This document shows, piece by piece, positions 7,453 to 15,933 of a stretch of DNA of 64,000 nucleotides. The number at the start of each line of letters is the position of its first letter. Position 1 is the stretch's first letter. The position numbers and the translations under genes are program-made. The notes beneath the pieces are model-generated. The model saw nothing but the letters and a program-made list of their open reading frames with translations. It did no database searches and was not told the DNA's origin. This DNA comes from JBDHTS01 sp044221445 (lineage in GTDB: Bacteria; Pseudomonadota; Alphaproteobacteria; Micavibrionales; Micavibrionaceae): assembly GCA_044221445.1 (NCBI GenBank), contig JBGAPF010000008.1, forward strand, positions 1 to 64,000. The letters run 5' to 3'.

Positions 7453-8097
7453 ATGAACACACAGGCATCGCATGCGGTGGCGGACAACGTCATCCATTTC
7501 TATCACTCCGAAGCGCCGGCCGATGACTGCGCGCGGATGGAAGCCATCCAAAGTTTTCTGGGAGAAGCTTGGGGCGATGTCCAGGACGCGATGAAAGCGG
7601 CAGGCCTTGCCAGCTTTCCCCTGGCGCGATTTTTCGCCGCCGCCGTCAGTAACGTGATACCGACGGATATGTATCAGGCGCGGTGCGAGCAGATCGGGGG
7701 ATCTTTTCAGAGTCTGCATGAGATTCTGAATGAACAGGCGGCGGCCATGACATCCCCCTTCATGGCCGCAAGGGTACGGCGCATCGCGGCGGCGTTTCAG
7801 GACCTGCCCGCGGACGCGTCCGCCATCGTCCGGCAGGAGCACAGGGTCAAGGCAGAGATTTTGAACGCCCTGGAAACGACCGGAAGGACCGCGTTTCAAA
7901 ACATTCTTTCCGCATGGACGGCGCCTTTTTCGATGATGTGCGATTCTTTCTACAGCGCCGCCCGATTTTTCGAGGCGCCTCAGGCGGCCCCTGAGGCAAA
8001 AAAACCGGTGGCTTCCCATCTCCGGCTGGCGGCAGTAAATGGACAGCCGGTCTTTGCCGCGACCGAAGGTTTCAGGCTGCACTATCATAAAAACTAA
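7453..8097 (+). CDS. Hypothetical helical protein
   Basis: This encodes 214 residues, starting MNTQASHAVADN, with CAGGGA about nine bases before the ATG. The sequence is predicted almost entirely helical, rich in Ala, Phe and Gln, with amphipathic stretches (for example AVSNVIPTDMYQARCEQIGG and FQNILSAWTAPFSMMCDSFY) but no clear signal peptide or transmembrane segment. It vaguely recalls phasin-like amphipathic helical proteins, but I see no diagnostic motif and do not claim that family. It is monocistronic by position, with a candidate promoter at 7386-7414 and an AT-rich region after its stop. Confidence 0.6.
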   Translation: MNTQASHAVADNVIHFYHSEAPADDCARMEAIQSFLGEAWGDVQDAMKAAGLASFPLARFFAAAVSNVIPTDMYQARCEQIGGSFQSLHEILNEQAAAMTSPFMAARVRRIAAAFQDLPADASAIVRQEHRVKAEILNALETTGRTAFQNILSAWTAPFSMMCDSFYSAARFFEAPQAAPEAKKPVASHLRLAAVNGQPVFAATEGFRLHYHKN

Positions 8098-8158
8098 TTT
8101 GGCATGACGGGTTACCGACAGGCGGAAGTGTTGTGTATTCATGGCCTAAGTAAAAATC

Positions 8159-8186
8159 TTGACGTATCACTCAATGACAGTATTAT
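8159..8186 (+). promoter_or_regulatory. Promoter for an apparently leaderless mRNA
   Basis: TTGACG (8159-8164), a 16-base spacer and TATTAT (8181-8186) form a good sigma70 promoter. The expected start point is within a base of 8193, the A of the next gene's ATG, and no Shine-Dalgarno is present. Confidence 0.55.
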
Positions 8187-8192
8187 TGGCGT

Positions 8193-8423
8193 ATGAGAGA
8201 GCCAGATAACAGACCGGAAAATCCATCGCTGTTCGAAGCCTTTTATTATTCATGCATAAGAGATGCTACGCCCGCCTCCATTTTGGGCGGCTGCGCTCTT
8301 GGAACGGCTTTAGGCGTGGGTATTGCGCTTGCAGTAGGAATTACTGGCCAGGATCAGCAGGCCGATCCTGCGAAGGTTGTTCCGCTGGTCAGCCAGAGCG
8401 CCCAGCCGATTTCCCAGCCTTAA
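8193..8423 (+). CDS. Small single-pass membrane protein
   Basis: This encodes 76 residues. A polar N-terminus (MREPDNRPENPSLFEAFYYS) is followed by one Gly/Ala-rich hydrophobic segment (about residues 28-52, ILGGCALGTALGVGIALAVG) and a Pro/Gln/Ser tail. The glycine-zipper-like spacing suggests helix packing in the membrane. The promoter just upstream places the transcript start on the ATG, so translation would be leaderless. I recognise no family. It lies 87 bases ahead of rnd and may be cotranscribed with it. Confidence 0.55.
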   Translation: MREPDNRPENPSLFEAFYYSCIRDATPASILGGCALGTALGVGIALAVGITGQDQQADPAKVVPLVSQSAQPISQP

Positions 8424-8510
8424 CCGATTTCCCAGGTAAGCAGGTTTCGTGGGCAAGCCCACAGCAAATAAAGCTTGGCGCGCATAGCCAAGGCGGCTAC
8501 ACAGACACCC

Positions 8511-9668
8511 ATGACCGTTATTACCGACCAGGACACCCTGAACGACATCTGCGCCTTTCTCGCGACCCAGCCTTATGTGGCCGTTGATACAGAATTCCTG
8601 CGCGACAAGACGTATTATCCGCAGCTGTGCCTCGTGCAGCTGGCGCCGCCGCTGGACCTGCCGGACGGCGACCCGGTGGCGATCGACCCGTTATGCGGGC
8701 TCGACCTGCAGCCGCTGCTCGACCTGATGGCGAATGAAAACGTGGTGAAGGTGTTCCACGCGGCGCGGCAGGACCTTGAGATTTTCTACAACCTGATGGG
8801 CAGCGTGCCGCGTCCGGTGTTCGACACGCAAGTGGCGGCGATGGTGTGCGGCTTCGGCGACCAGGCGGGATACAACACGCTGGTGGCGGAGATCTGCCAC
8901 GAGAAGCTGGACAAGGGCGCGCAGTTCACGGACTGGTCGCGCCGCCCGCTCTCGGCCAAGCAGCTGTCCTACGCGCTCGACGACGTTCATTACCTGCGCC
9001 GGGTCTATCTGTATCTCGACGACAAGCTGAAGGCGCTGGGGCGGCACGGCTGGGTGGACCAGGAGATGGAGGTGCTGGCCAGCGCCGATACCTATCGCAA
9101 CCCGCCGGAGGAGGCGTGGGAGCGCATCAAGATCAAGACCGACCGGCCCCAGGTGCTGTCGGTGCTGAAGGAGCTGGCGGCATGGCGCGAAAGCGAGGCG
9201 CAGCGGCGCAACATCCCGCGCAGCCGCGTGCTGAAGGACGAGGTGCTTGCCGACATGGCGGTGCATCCGCCGCGCACGGAAGAAGATTTGCGCCGCATCC
9301 GCAACCTGCCGGGCGACATGGCGGGCCGCCACGCCGGCGCGATCCTTGAGGCGGTCAGCCGCGCGCTGGCGGTGCCGAAGGGCAAGGGCCCGCAGGCGGT
9401 GCTGCGCGAGCGGTTCCCGCAGGACCTGCAGCCCGCGCTGGAGATGCTGAAAATGCTCCTGCGGATCATCAGCGCGGAGCAGGGGGTGGCCGGGCGCCTG
9501 ATCGCCTCGGGCGACGACCTGGAGCAGCTTGCAAGAAACGTCAACCCAGACCTGCAGGTTCTGCATGGCTGGCGGGGTGAAATCTACGGCCGGGAGGCCC
9601 TGAAATTAATGAGCGGGCGCCTGGGGTTAAGCCTTAAAAACGGTGCGGTTGTGAAGCAGGAAATATAG
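8511..9668 (+). CDS. rnd: Ribonuclease D
   Basis: This 385-residue 3'-5' exoribonuclease trims tRNA and other small RNA precursors. I chose ATG 8511 because MTVITDQDTLNDICAF is the usual start; the TTG at 8475 would add 12 residues with no support. The DEDD catalytic residues are visible: D26 and E28 in VAVDTEF, the next Asp in FHAARQDLEIF near residue 83, and the last in YALDDVHYL near residue 155. An HRDC domain follows (about residues 205-285, VLSVLKELAAWRESEAQRRN), then a second, weaker HRDC-like region. The length is normal for the family. Confidence 0.93.
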   Translation: MTVITDQDTLNDICAFLATQPYVAVDTEFLRDKTYYPQLCLVQLAPPLDLPDGDPVAIDPLCGLDLQPLLDLMANENVVKVFHAARQDLEIFYNLMGSVPRPVFDTQVAAMVCGFGDQAGYNTLVAEICHEKLDKGAQFTDWSRRPLSAKQLSYALDDVHYLRRVYLYLDDKLKALGRHGWVDQEMEVLASADTYRNPPEEAWERIKIKTDRPQVLSVLKELAAWRESEAQRRNIPRSRVLKDEVLADMAVHPPRTEEDLRRIRNLPGDMAGRHAGAILEAVSRALAVPKGKGPQAVLRERFPQDLQPALEMLKMLLRIISAEQGVAGRLIASGDDLEQLARNVNPDLQVLHGWRGEIYGREALKLMSGRLGLSLKNGAVVKQEI

Positions 9669-9762
9669 CTGCGGTGCAATATATGGAAAGTTTGCTTTAT
9701 TAATCTTTATTTTCTTATATTAGTTCACTTTTGAACAATAATTATTCATAAGGAAGCACTTC

Positions 9763-11589
9763 ATGAGCCCTTCCCCTTCTTCCGTTTCAAAAATTCCCTC
9801 CGAAGAACAAAGCATTGTCGTTTCATGGGGGGCGATCGGAGAAGATGAGGTTTCGGCGGGCGGGCTTGGCGTGGCTGTCCGCAACATGCTGAAGGTGACG
9901 GGCGGGCATTGGTTCTGTGTCCGTGAAAGCCCTGATATAGACGCGCCTTTTTCAACACGATCCGAACAATGGAAAAAGCATCCTAATGTTTATACCCATA
10001 CACTGACCGCTCCCCGGCAGATCGCTGTCAATGCATACACATATGCGAACCAAGTGGCTTGGTTCGCTAATCACGATCAGCCGGAACGTATAAAGTTTAC
10101 CAGAGACGAAAAGACCTCCCATGGGCTTGTTTGTGAAGAACTCGCAGACATGGTGTTCGATCACCAAATCGCGAACGGCTTATATGATACACCTGTGCGC
10201 ATCGACGATTTTCAGGTGGTCAGATTGGTGAGAAGGTTGAAAGACCGTTATGCGGAGCATAACAAAAACGCGCCGCCCGAACAGCAGATTACCAGCAAGA
10301 TACAATATCATCTGCACACGCCTGCACCCGGTCGCAAAATAGCGCCTCTGGCTTCTGATCAGGAATTTGAAGACACGGGCAATATTTTTGAGAGTGATTT
10401 CCTTGGCTCGCAATTTGGGCCAGCCGCCCGCGGTATCTCCACCCTCGATTGGCTTAAAAAGCACAATCCAGAGGGCTACAGAGCCTATATGCCGTTTCTG
10501 ACTGATATGACCTTCGCCGATGCTGTGATTATGCAGACGGAGGCAACATGTAAAAACGTTTGCGCCGCACTTAAGATCGAATTGCCGAGTGGCGGCGGCT
10601 TTCCTCTTTATACTCAACGTACGGTATCTTTTGACGGGCGGCATCCTATTTTCATGAATGCGCCCATCAGTGTCCCGACGCGTGAAATCAAAAGAACATT
10701 CGCTGCGCATATGGACGGCGTGGGCAAGCATGATATTGCAGGGAAATGGGAACGAATCCATTCCAAACTCTCTGGAAAATCTCAGGCGCTTTGGAGTCAG
10801 GTTTCTCCTTCAACCGAATTTATCGTCAATTTGGGGTCTCCGCGTGCCGATATTTCCAAAGGGCTTGTGGAATATGCGCGTCAGCAGTTTGCAATTTTAA
10901 GAGACCTTCCGGAATGGAGAGGCAGGTTTACGACTTTCATGACCATGGCACCCACCCGCGAAAAGATACACGGAGGGAAAAATGACTACGCCGATATCAT
11001 GGAAAGTACGAAGAATTGGTTCGACAGGATCAATGCCGAGTTTAGAACGGCTGAATGGACTCCTGCTGTTTATATGGCTGATAAAATACCCAATGTCGAT
11101 GTTTTCCTGAATGCCAGAGCGGCACGTTTTCATGGCGGAACGTTAAGAAAAGCTATCAATTGTTATGGCGCATCGCGTGAAGGCCTGGGCCTTATTGTAG
11201 AAGAGGGTATTGTCGGCCAAGACGATTTGTATCCGTCCTTTACAGCTATCGGCGAGGACATGGGCGCTGCGCAGGTTTTGGGCCACTTGACTTATACGTT
11301 CAATCCGCTTTCAGAAAACGCCTTGTTACGTGTGTTAAAAGCCGCAGAGGCTATTTATTCCGAACCTGATGAAGGTATAGCGACTCTGCGCCGTATGCAC
11401 AGAGACATGATGGCGCACCTCACGGAAGAAGATCTTATGAGCTGGGTTGTTCGTTCCCGAAACACGATCGATCCGAAAGGTGCCGCAAAAATTAGAAAAA
11501 CTTATCTGGATGCCAATATGGCACTCGATGCGGAAGGTGCTGGCGGAACTAATGTTTATCAGTTGCGTCCATCGGCGGTTCCTACTTAA
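9763..11589 (+). CDS. Divergent GT20 (trehalose-6-P synthase-like) glycosyltransferase
   Basis: This encodes 608 residues. The order of motifs follows GT20/OtsA: a Gly-rich start (SAGGLGVAVRNML, about residues 31-43), then SKIQYHLHTPAPG where OtsA has FFLHIPFP, SDFLGSQFG where OtsA has DLLGFQT, SPRADISKGLVEYARQ in place of RLDYSKGL, and REGLGLIVEEG in place of DGMNLVAKE. Family members transfer a sugar from a nucleotide donor to a phosphosugar or glycerol-3-phosphate. So many signature positions differ that the donor and acceptor cannot be named and activity is uncertain. It is about 100 residues longer than OtsA. The gene is noticeably more AT-rich than rnd and sixA around it, hinting at transfer. 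AAGGAAG precedes the ATG. A phosphatase (sixA) follows after 6 bases, but no OtsB is present. Confidence 0.65.
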   Translation: MSPSPSSVSKIPSEEQSIVVSWGAIGEDEVSAGGLGVAVRNMLKVTGGHWFCVRESPDIDAPFSTRSEQWKKHPNVYTHTLTAPRQIAVNAYTYANQVAWFANHDQPERIKFTRDEKTSHGLVCEELADMVFDHQIANGLYDTPVRIDDFQVVRLVRRLKDRYAEHNKNAPPEQQITSKIQYHLHTPAPGRKIAPLASDQEFEDTGNIFESDFLGSQFGPAARGISTLDWLKKHNPEGYRAYMPFLTDMTFADAVIMQTEATCKNVCAALKIELPSGGGFPLYTQRTVSFDGRHPIFMNAPISVPTREIKRTFAAHMDGVGKHDIAGKWERIHSKLSGKSQALWSQVSPSTEFIVNLGSPRADISKGLVEYARQQFAILRDLPEWRGRFTTFMTMAPTREKIHGGKNDYADIMESTKNWFDRINAEFRTAEWTPAVYMADKIPNVDVFLNARAARFHGGTLRKAINCYGASREGLGLIVEEGIVGQDDLYPSFTAIGEDMGAAQVLGHLTYTFNPLSENALLRVLKAAEAIYSEPDEGIATLRRMHRDMMAHLTEEDLMSWVVRSRNTIDPKGAAKIRKTYLDANMALDAEGAGGTNVYQLRPSAVPT

Positions 11590-11595
11590 TTGATC

Positions 11596-12090
11596 ATGAA
11601 TCTCTATCTCCTCCGCCACGCCGAAGCGGCTGCCGCCGACGGGCCGGATATCCTGCGCCCGCTGACTCCGCACGGCCTTGCGCAGGCGGAACGGGTGGCG
11701 CGGTGGTTCGCGGCGCGCGAGCTGGCGCCCGATCTCGTCCTGCATTCGCCGGCGCGGCGGGTCAAGGAAACGGTGGCGGCGCTGGCGGGGGCGATGCCGG
11801 GGCTGGAGCTGCGGGAGAAGCGGGAGATCTACGACGCCGCGCCGCACGACCTGTTCGAACTGCTGAGGGCCCAGGGCGGTGCGGGGTCGATCCTTCTGGC
11901 CGGGCACAATCCGGGCATCCACGCGCTGGCGATGATGCTGGCGAACGCGGAGAGCGACGGGACGCCGCTGGCGCGCCTGGCCGCGGACTATTCGCCCGCG
12001 ACATTGGCGATGTTCGAGGTCCCCGGCGCGGACTGGGGCGACCTTAAGGCCCGCGGGTGCAGGCTGACCGACCTGGCCGTGCAGGGATAA
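11596..12090 (+). CDS. sixA: SixA-type phosphohistidine phosphatase
   Basis: This 164-residue histidine-phosphatase-superfamily protein starts at ATG 11596 (MNLYLLRHAEAAAADG); the TTG at 11590 is less likely. It carries the RHG-type catalytic motif LLRHAEA, the HSPARRVKETVAAL segment with the second Arg and the GHNPGIH motif with the second catalytic His. This compact, helix-poor form is typical of SixA, which removes phosphate from phosphohistidine in Hpt domains or the nitrogen PTS. A hybrid kinase with an Hpt domain is encoded 5 kb away, but a link is only speculation. The start lies 6 bases after the GT20 gene, so the two are probably cotranscribed. Confidence 0.82.
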   Translation: MNLYLLRHAEAAAADGPDILRPLTPHGLAQAERVARWFAARELAPDLVLHSPARRVKETVAALAGAMPGLELREKREIYDAAPHDLFELLRAQGGAGSILLAGHNPGIHALAMMLANAESDGTPLARLAADYSPATLAMFEVPGADWGDLKARGCRLTDLAVQG

Positions 12091-12124
12091 AGCGAAGATC
12101 CTTCGCTTCGCCCAGGATGACAAT
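12091..12124. repeat. Hairpin and REP-like arm between convergent genes
   Basis: AGCGAAG-ATC-CTTCGCT (12091-12107) forms a 7-bp hairpin right after the sixA stop, and 12098-12124 matches the right arm of the 935-1032 repeat (GATCC...GGATGACAA). It sits between convergent sixA and hdaA and could act as a bidirectional terminator, although no long T-run follows. Confidence 0.45.
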
Positions 12125-12130
12125 AGAGAT

Positions 12131-12820
12131 TTATCCGTCGCTGGATTCCAGCAAAGTCCGCAGAAGGGGGATGGAAATGCCGCGGCGTTCGGCGAGGGCT
12201 TTCGCGTCGGCGCGGGCAACCAGGTCGCGGGCGGCGGCGAAGGACCGTTCGACGCGCGGCAGGATATAGTGCAGCACATCCTCCCCCACATGAAGCTGGC
12301 GGTCGGCGAACAGCTTGACCAGCAGCGCGGCGAGCAGCGTGTCGTCGGGCGGCTGGATCGCGGCGGCGGGCGCCGCGCGCAGGCGCGAGGCGAGGTCGGG
12401 CAGGGCGAAGGCCTGGCGCACGGGCGCGGCGCGCATGGTGACGAGCAGGCCGCGCCCGTGTTCGCGCGCCATGTTGTAGAGATGGAACAGAACGGTCTCG
12501 GCGGCGCGGTCGCCGATGACGGGATCGAGACCGTCGACGACCAGATGCGGCCCCGCGGCGAACAGGTCGCGGGCATCGCGTGTCGTCAGACTTTCCGGAA
12601 GCACGCGGGCCGCGCCGCTGGATTCCGCCCATACGGCGGCGAGGTGCGACTTGCCGCAGGCGGCGGGGCCGTGGAGGATAAGTGCCGGGCCGGGCCATGC
12701 CGGCCAGAGGTCGATCCAGGAAACGGCGTCCGCGTTGCTGGGGGCGATCAGGAAATCCTCGCGGCCCGAGGCGGACCGATGGCCGAGATCGAGGGCCAGC
12801 TGCCGCGCCGGGGCGGTCAT
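12131..12820 (-). CDS. hdaA: HdaA, DnaA-related replication regulator
   Basis: This encodes 229 residues of the Hda branch of the DnaA/AAA+ family. In alphaproteobacteria HdaA works with the DNA-polymerase clamp to switch DnaA to its ADP form after initiation. The N-terminus ARQLALDLGHR contains a clamp-binding-like QLALDL motif (residues about 7-12). The Walker A motif is GPAACGKSHLAAVW and the Walker B-like motif is LVVDGLD. A C-terminal helical lid ends ISIPLLRTLLESSDG. The DnaA DNA-binding domain IV is absent, as expected. The ATG overlaps the stop codon of the upstream transporter gene by four bases, so the two are coupled. Confidence 0.88.
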   Translation of the reverse strand: MTAPARQLALDLGHRSASGREDFLIAPSNADAVSWIDLWPAWPGPALILHGPAACGKSHLAAVWAESSGAARVLPESLTTRDARDLFAAGPHLVVDGLDPVIGDRAAETVLFHLYNMAREHGRGLLVTMRAAPVRQAFALPDLASRLRAAPAAAIQPPDDTLLAALLVKLFADRQLHVGEDVLHYILPRVERSFAAARDLVARADAKALAERRGISIPLLRTLLESSDG

Positions 12821-13962
12821 GCGGCCGGGCTTTCGGCCGGCAGAGGCTCGGGCGGCGGCACGTTGTTATAGACGGGGCTGCGCTTGTACTGCCGGATCAC
12901 GAAGCCGGCCAGCACGCCGACCACCGCCGCGACCGGCACGGCCAGCAGCATGCCGACGATGCCGAGCAGCGCGCCGCCCGCGGTCAGGGCGAACAGCACC
13001 CACAGCGAATGCAGGCCGACGGATTTGCCGAGCAAACGGGGCGTAAGAAAATTACCCTCGATGAACTGGCCGGTGAAAAAGATGGCGGCGATGATCGCGA
13101 CATATTCCCACTCGCCGCTCTGGAACCACGCGACGACCAGGCTGACCAGCAGGCCGGTGGTGGTGCCGACCAGCGGGATCAGCGACAGCACGCCAACCAT
13201 CAGGCCGATCAGGAAGCCGAAGTTCAGCCCGGCGACGCTGAGGCCGATCGCGTAAGCCATGCCGAGCAGGAAGGAGATCGTCAGCTGGCCCCGGATGAAA
13301 CCGGACAGTTTGGCGTCGATCTCATGCCACAATTCGCCGACGATATCGTGGCTGCCGCGCGGCACCATGTCGTCGAGCCAGCGCTTCATGCGCGGCCAGT
13401 CGTTCATCATCAGGAAGGCGATGATCGGCGTCAGCACGGCGACATAAATCATGTTGACCAGCGCCCAGCTGCCGGTCGCCAGTCCCATGATCAGGCCTCC
13501 GCCGGCCTGGATCGCGGTGCTGATGTTTTCCTGGAGCGCGTCCTGGAGGTTCGAAAGCCCGCCCTGGCGGAAATGCTGCTGCAGCGAGCGGGAATAGCGC
13601 TGGGCGATCTCCATGATCCGTTCGGCGTAGTCCGGCAGGACGCCGATCAGCTGGACCGCTTCCTTATAGGCGAGCGGCACCAGCATCAGAAGCAGGATGC
13701 CGAGGAACAGGCCGAAAGAGCCGAGGATCAGCACGGTCGCCGCCCAGCGCGGAATGTTCCGCCGCCGCATCGCCTTCACGGCGGGGTCGAGCAGATAGGC
13801 GATGATGGTGCCGAGGATGAAAGGCAGAAGGATGTCCTTGAACAACCAGGTGAACAGCAGGAATGCCGCCATGACGGCGATCCAGAACAGGACCTGGTTG
13901 CGGGTATGGACAAAAGACGGCGGCGGCGCCTCCGGGATGACGGTCAGGCTGCGATCGGTCAT
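12817..13962 (-). CDS. AI-2E/PerM family transporter
   Basis: This 381-residue inner-membrane protein belongs to the AI-2E transporter (PerM/TqsA) family. The N-terminal pair of segments (VLFWIAVMAAFLLFTWLFKD and ILLPFILGTIIAYLLDPAV) is followed by a soluble helical region (about residues 100-190) and then a C-terminal block of hydrophobic segments (SFLLGMAYAIGLSVAGLNFG, LIGLMVGVLSLIPLVGTTTG, FTGQFIEGNFLTPRLLGKSV). The family exports small molecules or ions such as Na+/H+; the substrate here is unknown. It lies between DUF2066 and hdaA and overlaps hdaA by four bases. Confidence 0.88.
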   Translation of the reverse strand: MTDRSLTVIPEAPPPSFVHTRNQVLFWIAVMAAFLLFTWLFKDILLPFILGTIIAYLLDPAVKAMRRRNIPRWAATVLILGSFGLFLGILLLMLVPLAYKEAVQLIGVLPDYAERIMEIAQRYSRSLQQHFRQGGLSNLQDALQENISTAIQAGGGLIMGLATGSWALVNMIYVAVLTPIIAFLMMNDWPRMKRWLDDMVPRGSHDIVGELWHEIDAKLSGFIRGQLTISFLLGMAYAIGLSVAGLNFGFLIGLMVGVLSLIPLVGTTTGLLVSLVVAWFQSGEWEYVAIIAAIFFTGQFIEGNFLTPRLLGKSVGLHSLWVLFALTAGGALLGIVGMLLAVPVAAVVGVLAGFVIRQYKRSPVYNNVPPPEPLPAESPAA

Positions 13963-13975
13963 GGCGCTGTCTTTC

Positions 13976-14791
13976 CTAGCGGCTGAAGGTCAGGTCGCGG
14001 ACGGCGGAAGCGTCCTGGGTCCAGCCCGCGCCGCCCTGCGGCATGGCGAGCGTGAAGCCCTGCTGCGCCAGCGCGAGGCGCAGCTGTTCCTCCGGCAAGG
14101 AGGAGCGCAGGGTCATCAGGGCCTCGCCCGAGGTCAGTGAGACAACGTCGAGGCCAAGACCGGGCACGCGGCGCAGCGCGCCCTGGGCGGCGATCCATTC
14201 AGCCAGGGAATTGTAGCGGATGCGGGCGGTCAGCCCGGTCGTTGCGGCCGCCGGCGTGCCCGGCCTTTGCGGCTGCCACGCCCCCTCCATGCCCGTTTGC
14301 ACAGGGGCAGGCGCGGCGGGAGCCGTCATGGGAGGCGTTACGGGCGCCATGGCCGGCAGGGTCCCGGGCGCGGTCATGGCCGTGGGGGCGGGAACGGCGG
14401 CATGGGCGCCGAGCCACGCCTGGATGGCGCCGGGGCGGAACCGGAACGTGTAGGTGCCGACATAGCGGACGGGCGACAGCTGCTCCTGGGTGATCTCGAA
14501 ATCGTCGACCATCGTGGCGATGGTCGTGGGCGGCGGGGCGGCGACGGGCTGGCCGGGGGAAAGACGGGCCGACAGCTGCGCAAAGGCGTCCTGCTGGGCC
14601 TTGTCGAAGGCCTGCTGACGCGCGTTGACGGCGTTGTCGGCGGTGACGTCGACGCGGACGCCCTCGACCGTATAAGCCATATCGTCCTGGGCATGCGCCA
14701 GGGAAACGGCAAAAATGACAGCGAGGAATATATACGATAAAAGATAAAATCTGTATGGTCTGGCCATGGCGCGGCGTGTCCTCTTCAACAT
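13976..14791 (-). CDS. DUF2066 secreted protein
   Basis: This encodes up to 271 residues; a start at 14767 is also possible. A signal peptide (FYLLSYIFLAVIFAVSLAHA) precedes the DUF2066 core, YTVEGVRVDVTADNAVNARQ and then AFDKAQQDAFAQLSARL, with the conserved VGTYTFRFRPGAIQAWL. A long Pro/Ala-rich linker (about residues 135-180) leads to a second folded part (ARIRYNSLAEWIAAQGALRR onward). DUF2066 proteins are periplasmic and of unknown function. It starts 35 bases from divergent purM, so both promoters must overlap in that gap, and it probably heads an operon with the transporter and hdaA. Confidence 0.8.
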   Translation of the reverse strand: MLKRTRRAMARPYRFYLLSYIFLAVIFAVSLAHAQDDMAYTVEGVRVDVTADNAVNARQQAFDKAQQDAFAQLSARLSPGQPVAAPPPTTIATMVDDFEITQEQLSPVRYVGTYTFRFRPGAIQAWLGAHAAVPAPTAMTAPGTLPAMAPVTPPMTAPAAPAPVQTGMEGAWQPQRPGTPAAATTGLTARIRYNSLAEWIAAQGALRRVPGLGLDVVSLTSGEALMTLRSSLPEEQLRLALAQQGFTLAMPQGGAGWTQDASAVRDLTFSR

Positions 14792-14826
14792 GTCCCGTTA
14801 TATAGGGCTTCGGCACGGGATGCAAA

Positions 14827-15933
14827 ATGAAAGACGGTAAAAATCAGGCGGGCGCGTATAAGGACGCGGGCGTGGATATCGAGGCGGGCGCGGACCTGGT
14901 CGAGCGCATCAAGCCGCATGTGAAGACAACCATGCGGCCCGGCGTCATGGGCGGGCTCGGCGGGTTCGGGGCGCTGTTCGACCTCAAAAAGACGGGTTAT
15001 AAGGATCCGGTGATCGTGTCCTCGACCGACGGAGTCGGCACGAAGCTGAAAATCGCCATCGACACGGGACTCCACGACACGGTCGGGATCGACCTGGTCG
15101 CCATGTGTGTCAACGACCTGGCGATGTCGGGCGCGGAGCCTCTGTTCTTCCTCGATTATTTCGCCAGCGGAAAGCTGGACGTCGACACGGGCGAGCGCGT
15201 GATCGCGGGCATCGCCGAAGGCTGCCGCCAGGCCGGGTGCGCGCTGATCGGCGGCGAGACAGCGGAAATGCCGGGCATGTACGCGCCGGGCGATTACGAC
15301 CTGGCCGGATTCAGCGTCGGCGCGGTGGAGCGTGACCGGGTCATCGACGGCAGCCGCATCGAGCCGGGCGATGTCGTGCTGGGGCTTGCGTCGAGCGGGC
15401 TGCACTCCAACGGGTTTTCGCTGGTGCGGCGGATCGTGGAGACGAGCGAGGGCTTTTCCTACGATAAGCCAGCCGCCTTTACCGAGGGCCGGACCCTGGG
15501 CGCGTTCCTGCTGACCCCGACGCGGATTTACGTGCGGTCGCTGCTGAGCGCGCTGAAGCTTGAGGACGAGGCGGGCCAGCCGGTCATCCTCGGCATGGCG
15601 AACATCACCGGCGGCGGGCTGACCGAAAACGCGCACCGGACACTGCCGGACGGAACGGCGATACGGATCGACGCGGCAGGCTGGGCCCTGCCGCCCGTGT
15701 TCCGCTGGCTGGCGGAGGCGGGAAGGCTGAGCCATGACGACCTGGCGCTCACCCTCAATTGCGGCATCGGCATGATCGCCATATGCAGACCCGGCGACCA
15801 GGCCGCGCTGCGCGGGTCCCTGGAAGCGTCGGGCGAGACGGTTTCGGTCATCGGCACGGTCGTGCCGCATGCCGCCGGACAGCGGCGCGTTCTCATCGAC
15901 CATACGGACAAGGCATGGCCCCGCAGCGCCTGA
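14827..15933 (+). CDS. purM: Phosphoribosylformylglycinamidine cyclo-ligase (AIR synthetase)
   Basis: This 368-residue enzyme carries out the fifth step of purine synthesis, the ATP-dependent closure of FGAM to AIR. Visible landmarks are the AYKDAGVDIEAG start, the ATP-binding glycine-rich region GGFGALFDL, the VSSTDGVGTKLKIA motif, the VNDLAMSGAEPLFFLDYFA segment and ALIGGETAEMPGMY, all diagnostic of PurM. The C-terminal domain with FRWLAEAGRLSHDDL is complete. The length is slightly above the 345-350 of E. coli. The 3' end overlaps purN by 19 bases, giving coupled translation. Confidence 0.96.
   Translation: MKDGKNQAGAYKDAGVDIEAGADLVERIKPHVKTTMRPGVMGGLGGFGALFDLKKTGYKDPVIVSSTDGVGTKLKIAIDTGLHDTVGIDLVAMCVNDLAMSGAEPLFFLDYFASGKLDVDTGERVIAGIAEGCRQAGCALIGGETAEMPGMYAPGDYDLAGFSVGAVERDRVIDGSRIEPGDVVLGLASSGLHSNGFSLVRRIVETSEGFSYDKPAAFTEGRTLGAFLLTPTRIYVRSLLSALKLEDEAGQPVILGMANITGGGLTENAHRTLPDGTAIRIDAAGWALPPVFRWLAEAGRLSHDDLALTLNCGIGMIAICRPGDQAALRGSLEASGETVSVIGTVVPHAAGQRRVLIDHTDKAWPRSA

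Noticed and set aside
11335..12576. 413-residue minus-strand frame spanning the GT20 end, sixA and hdaA
   Set aside because: It crosses three recognised genes in the wrong frame and its composition is not protein-like.
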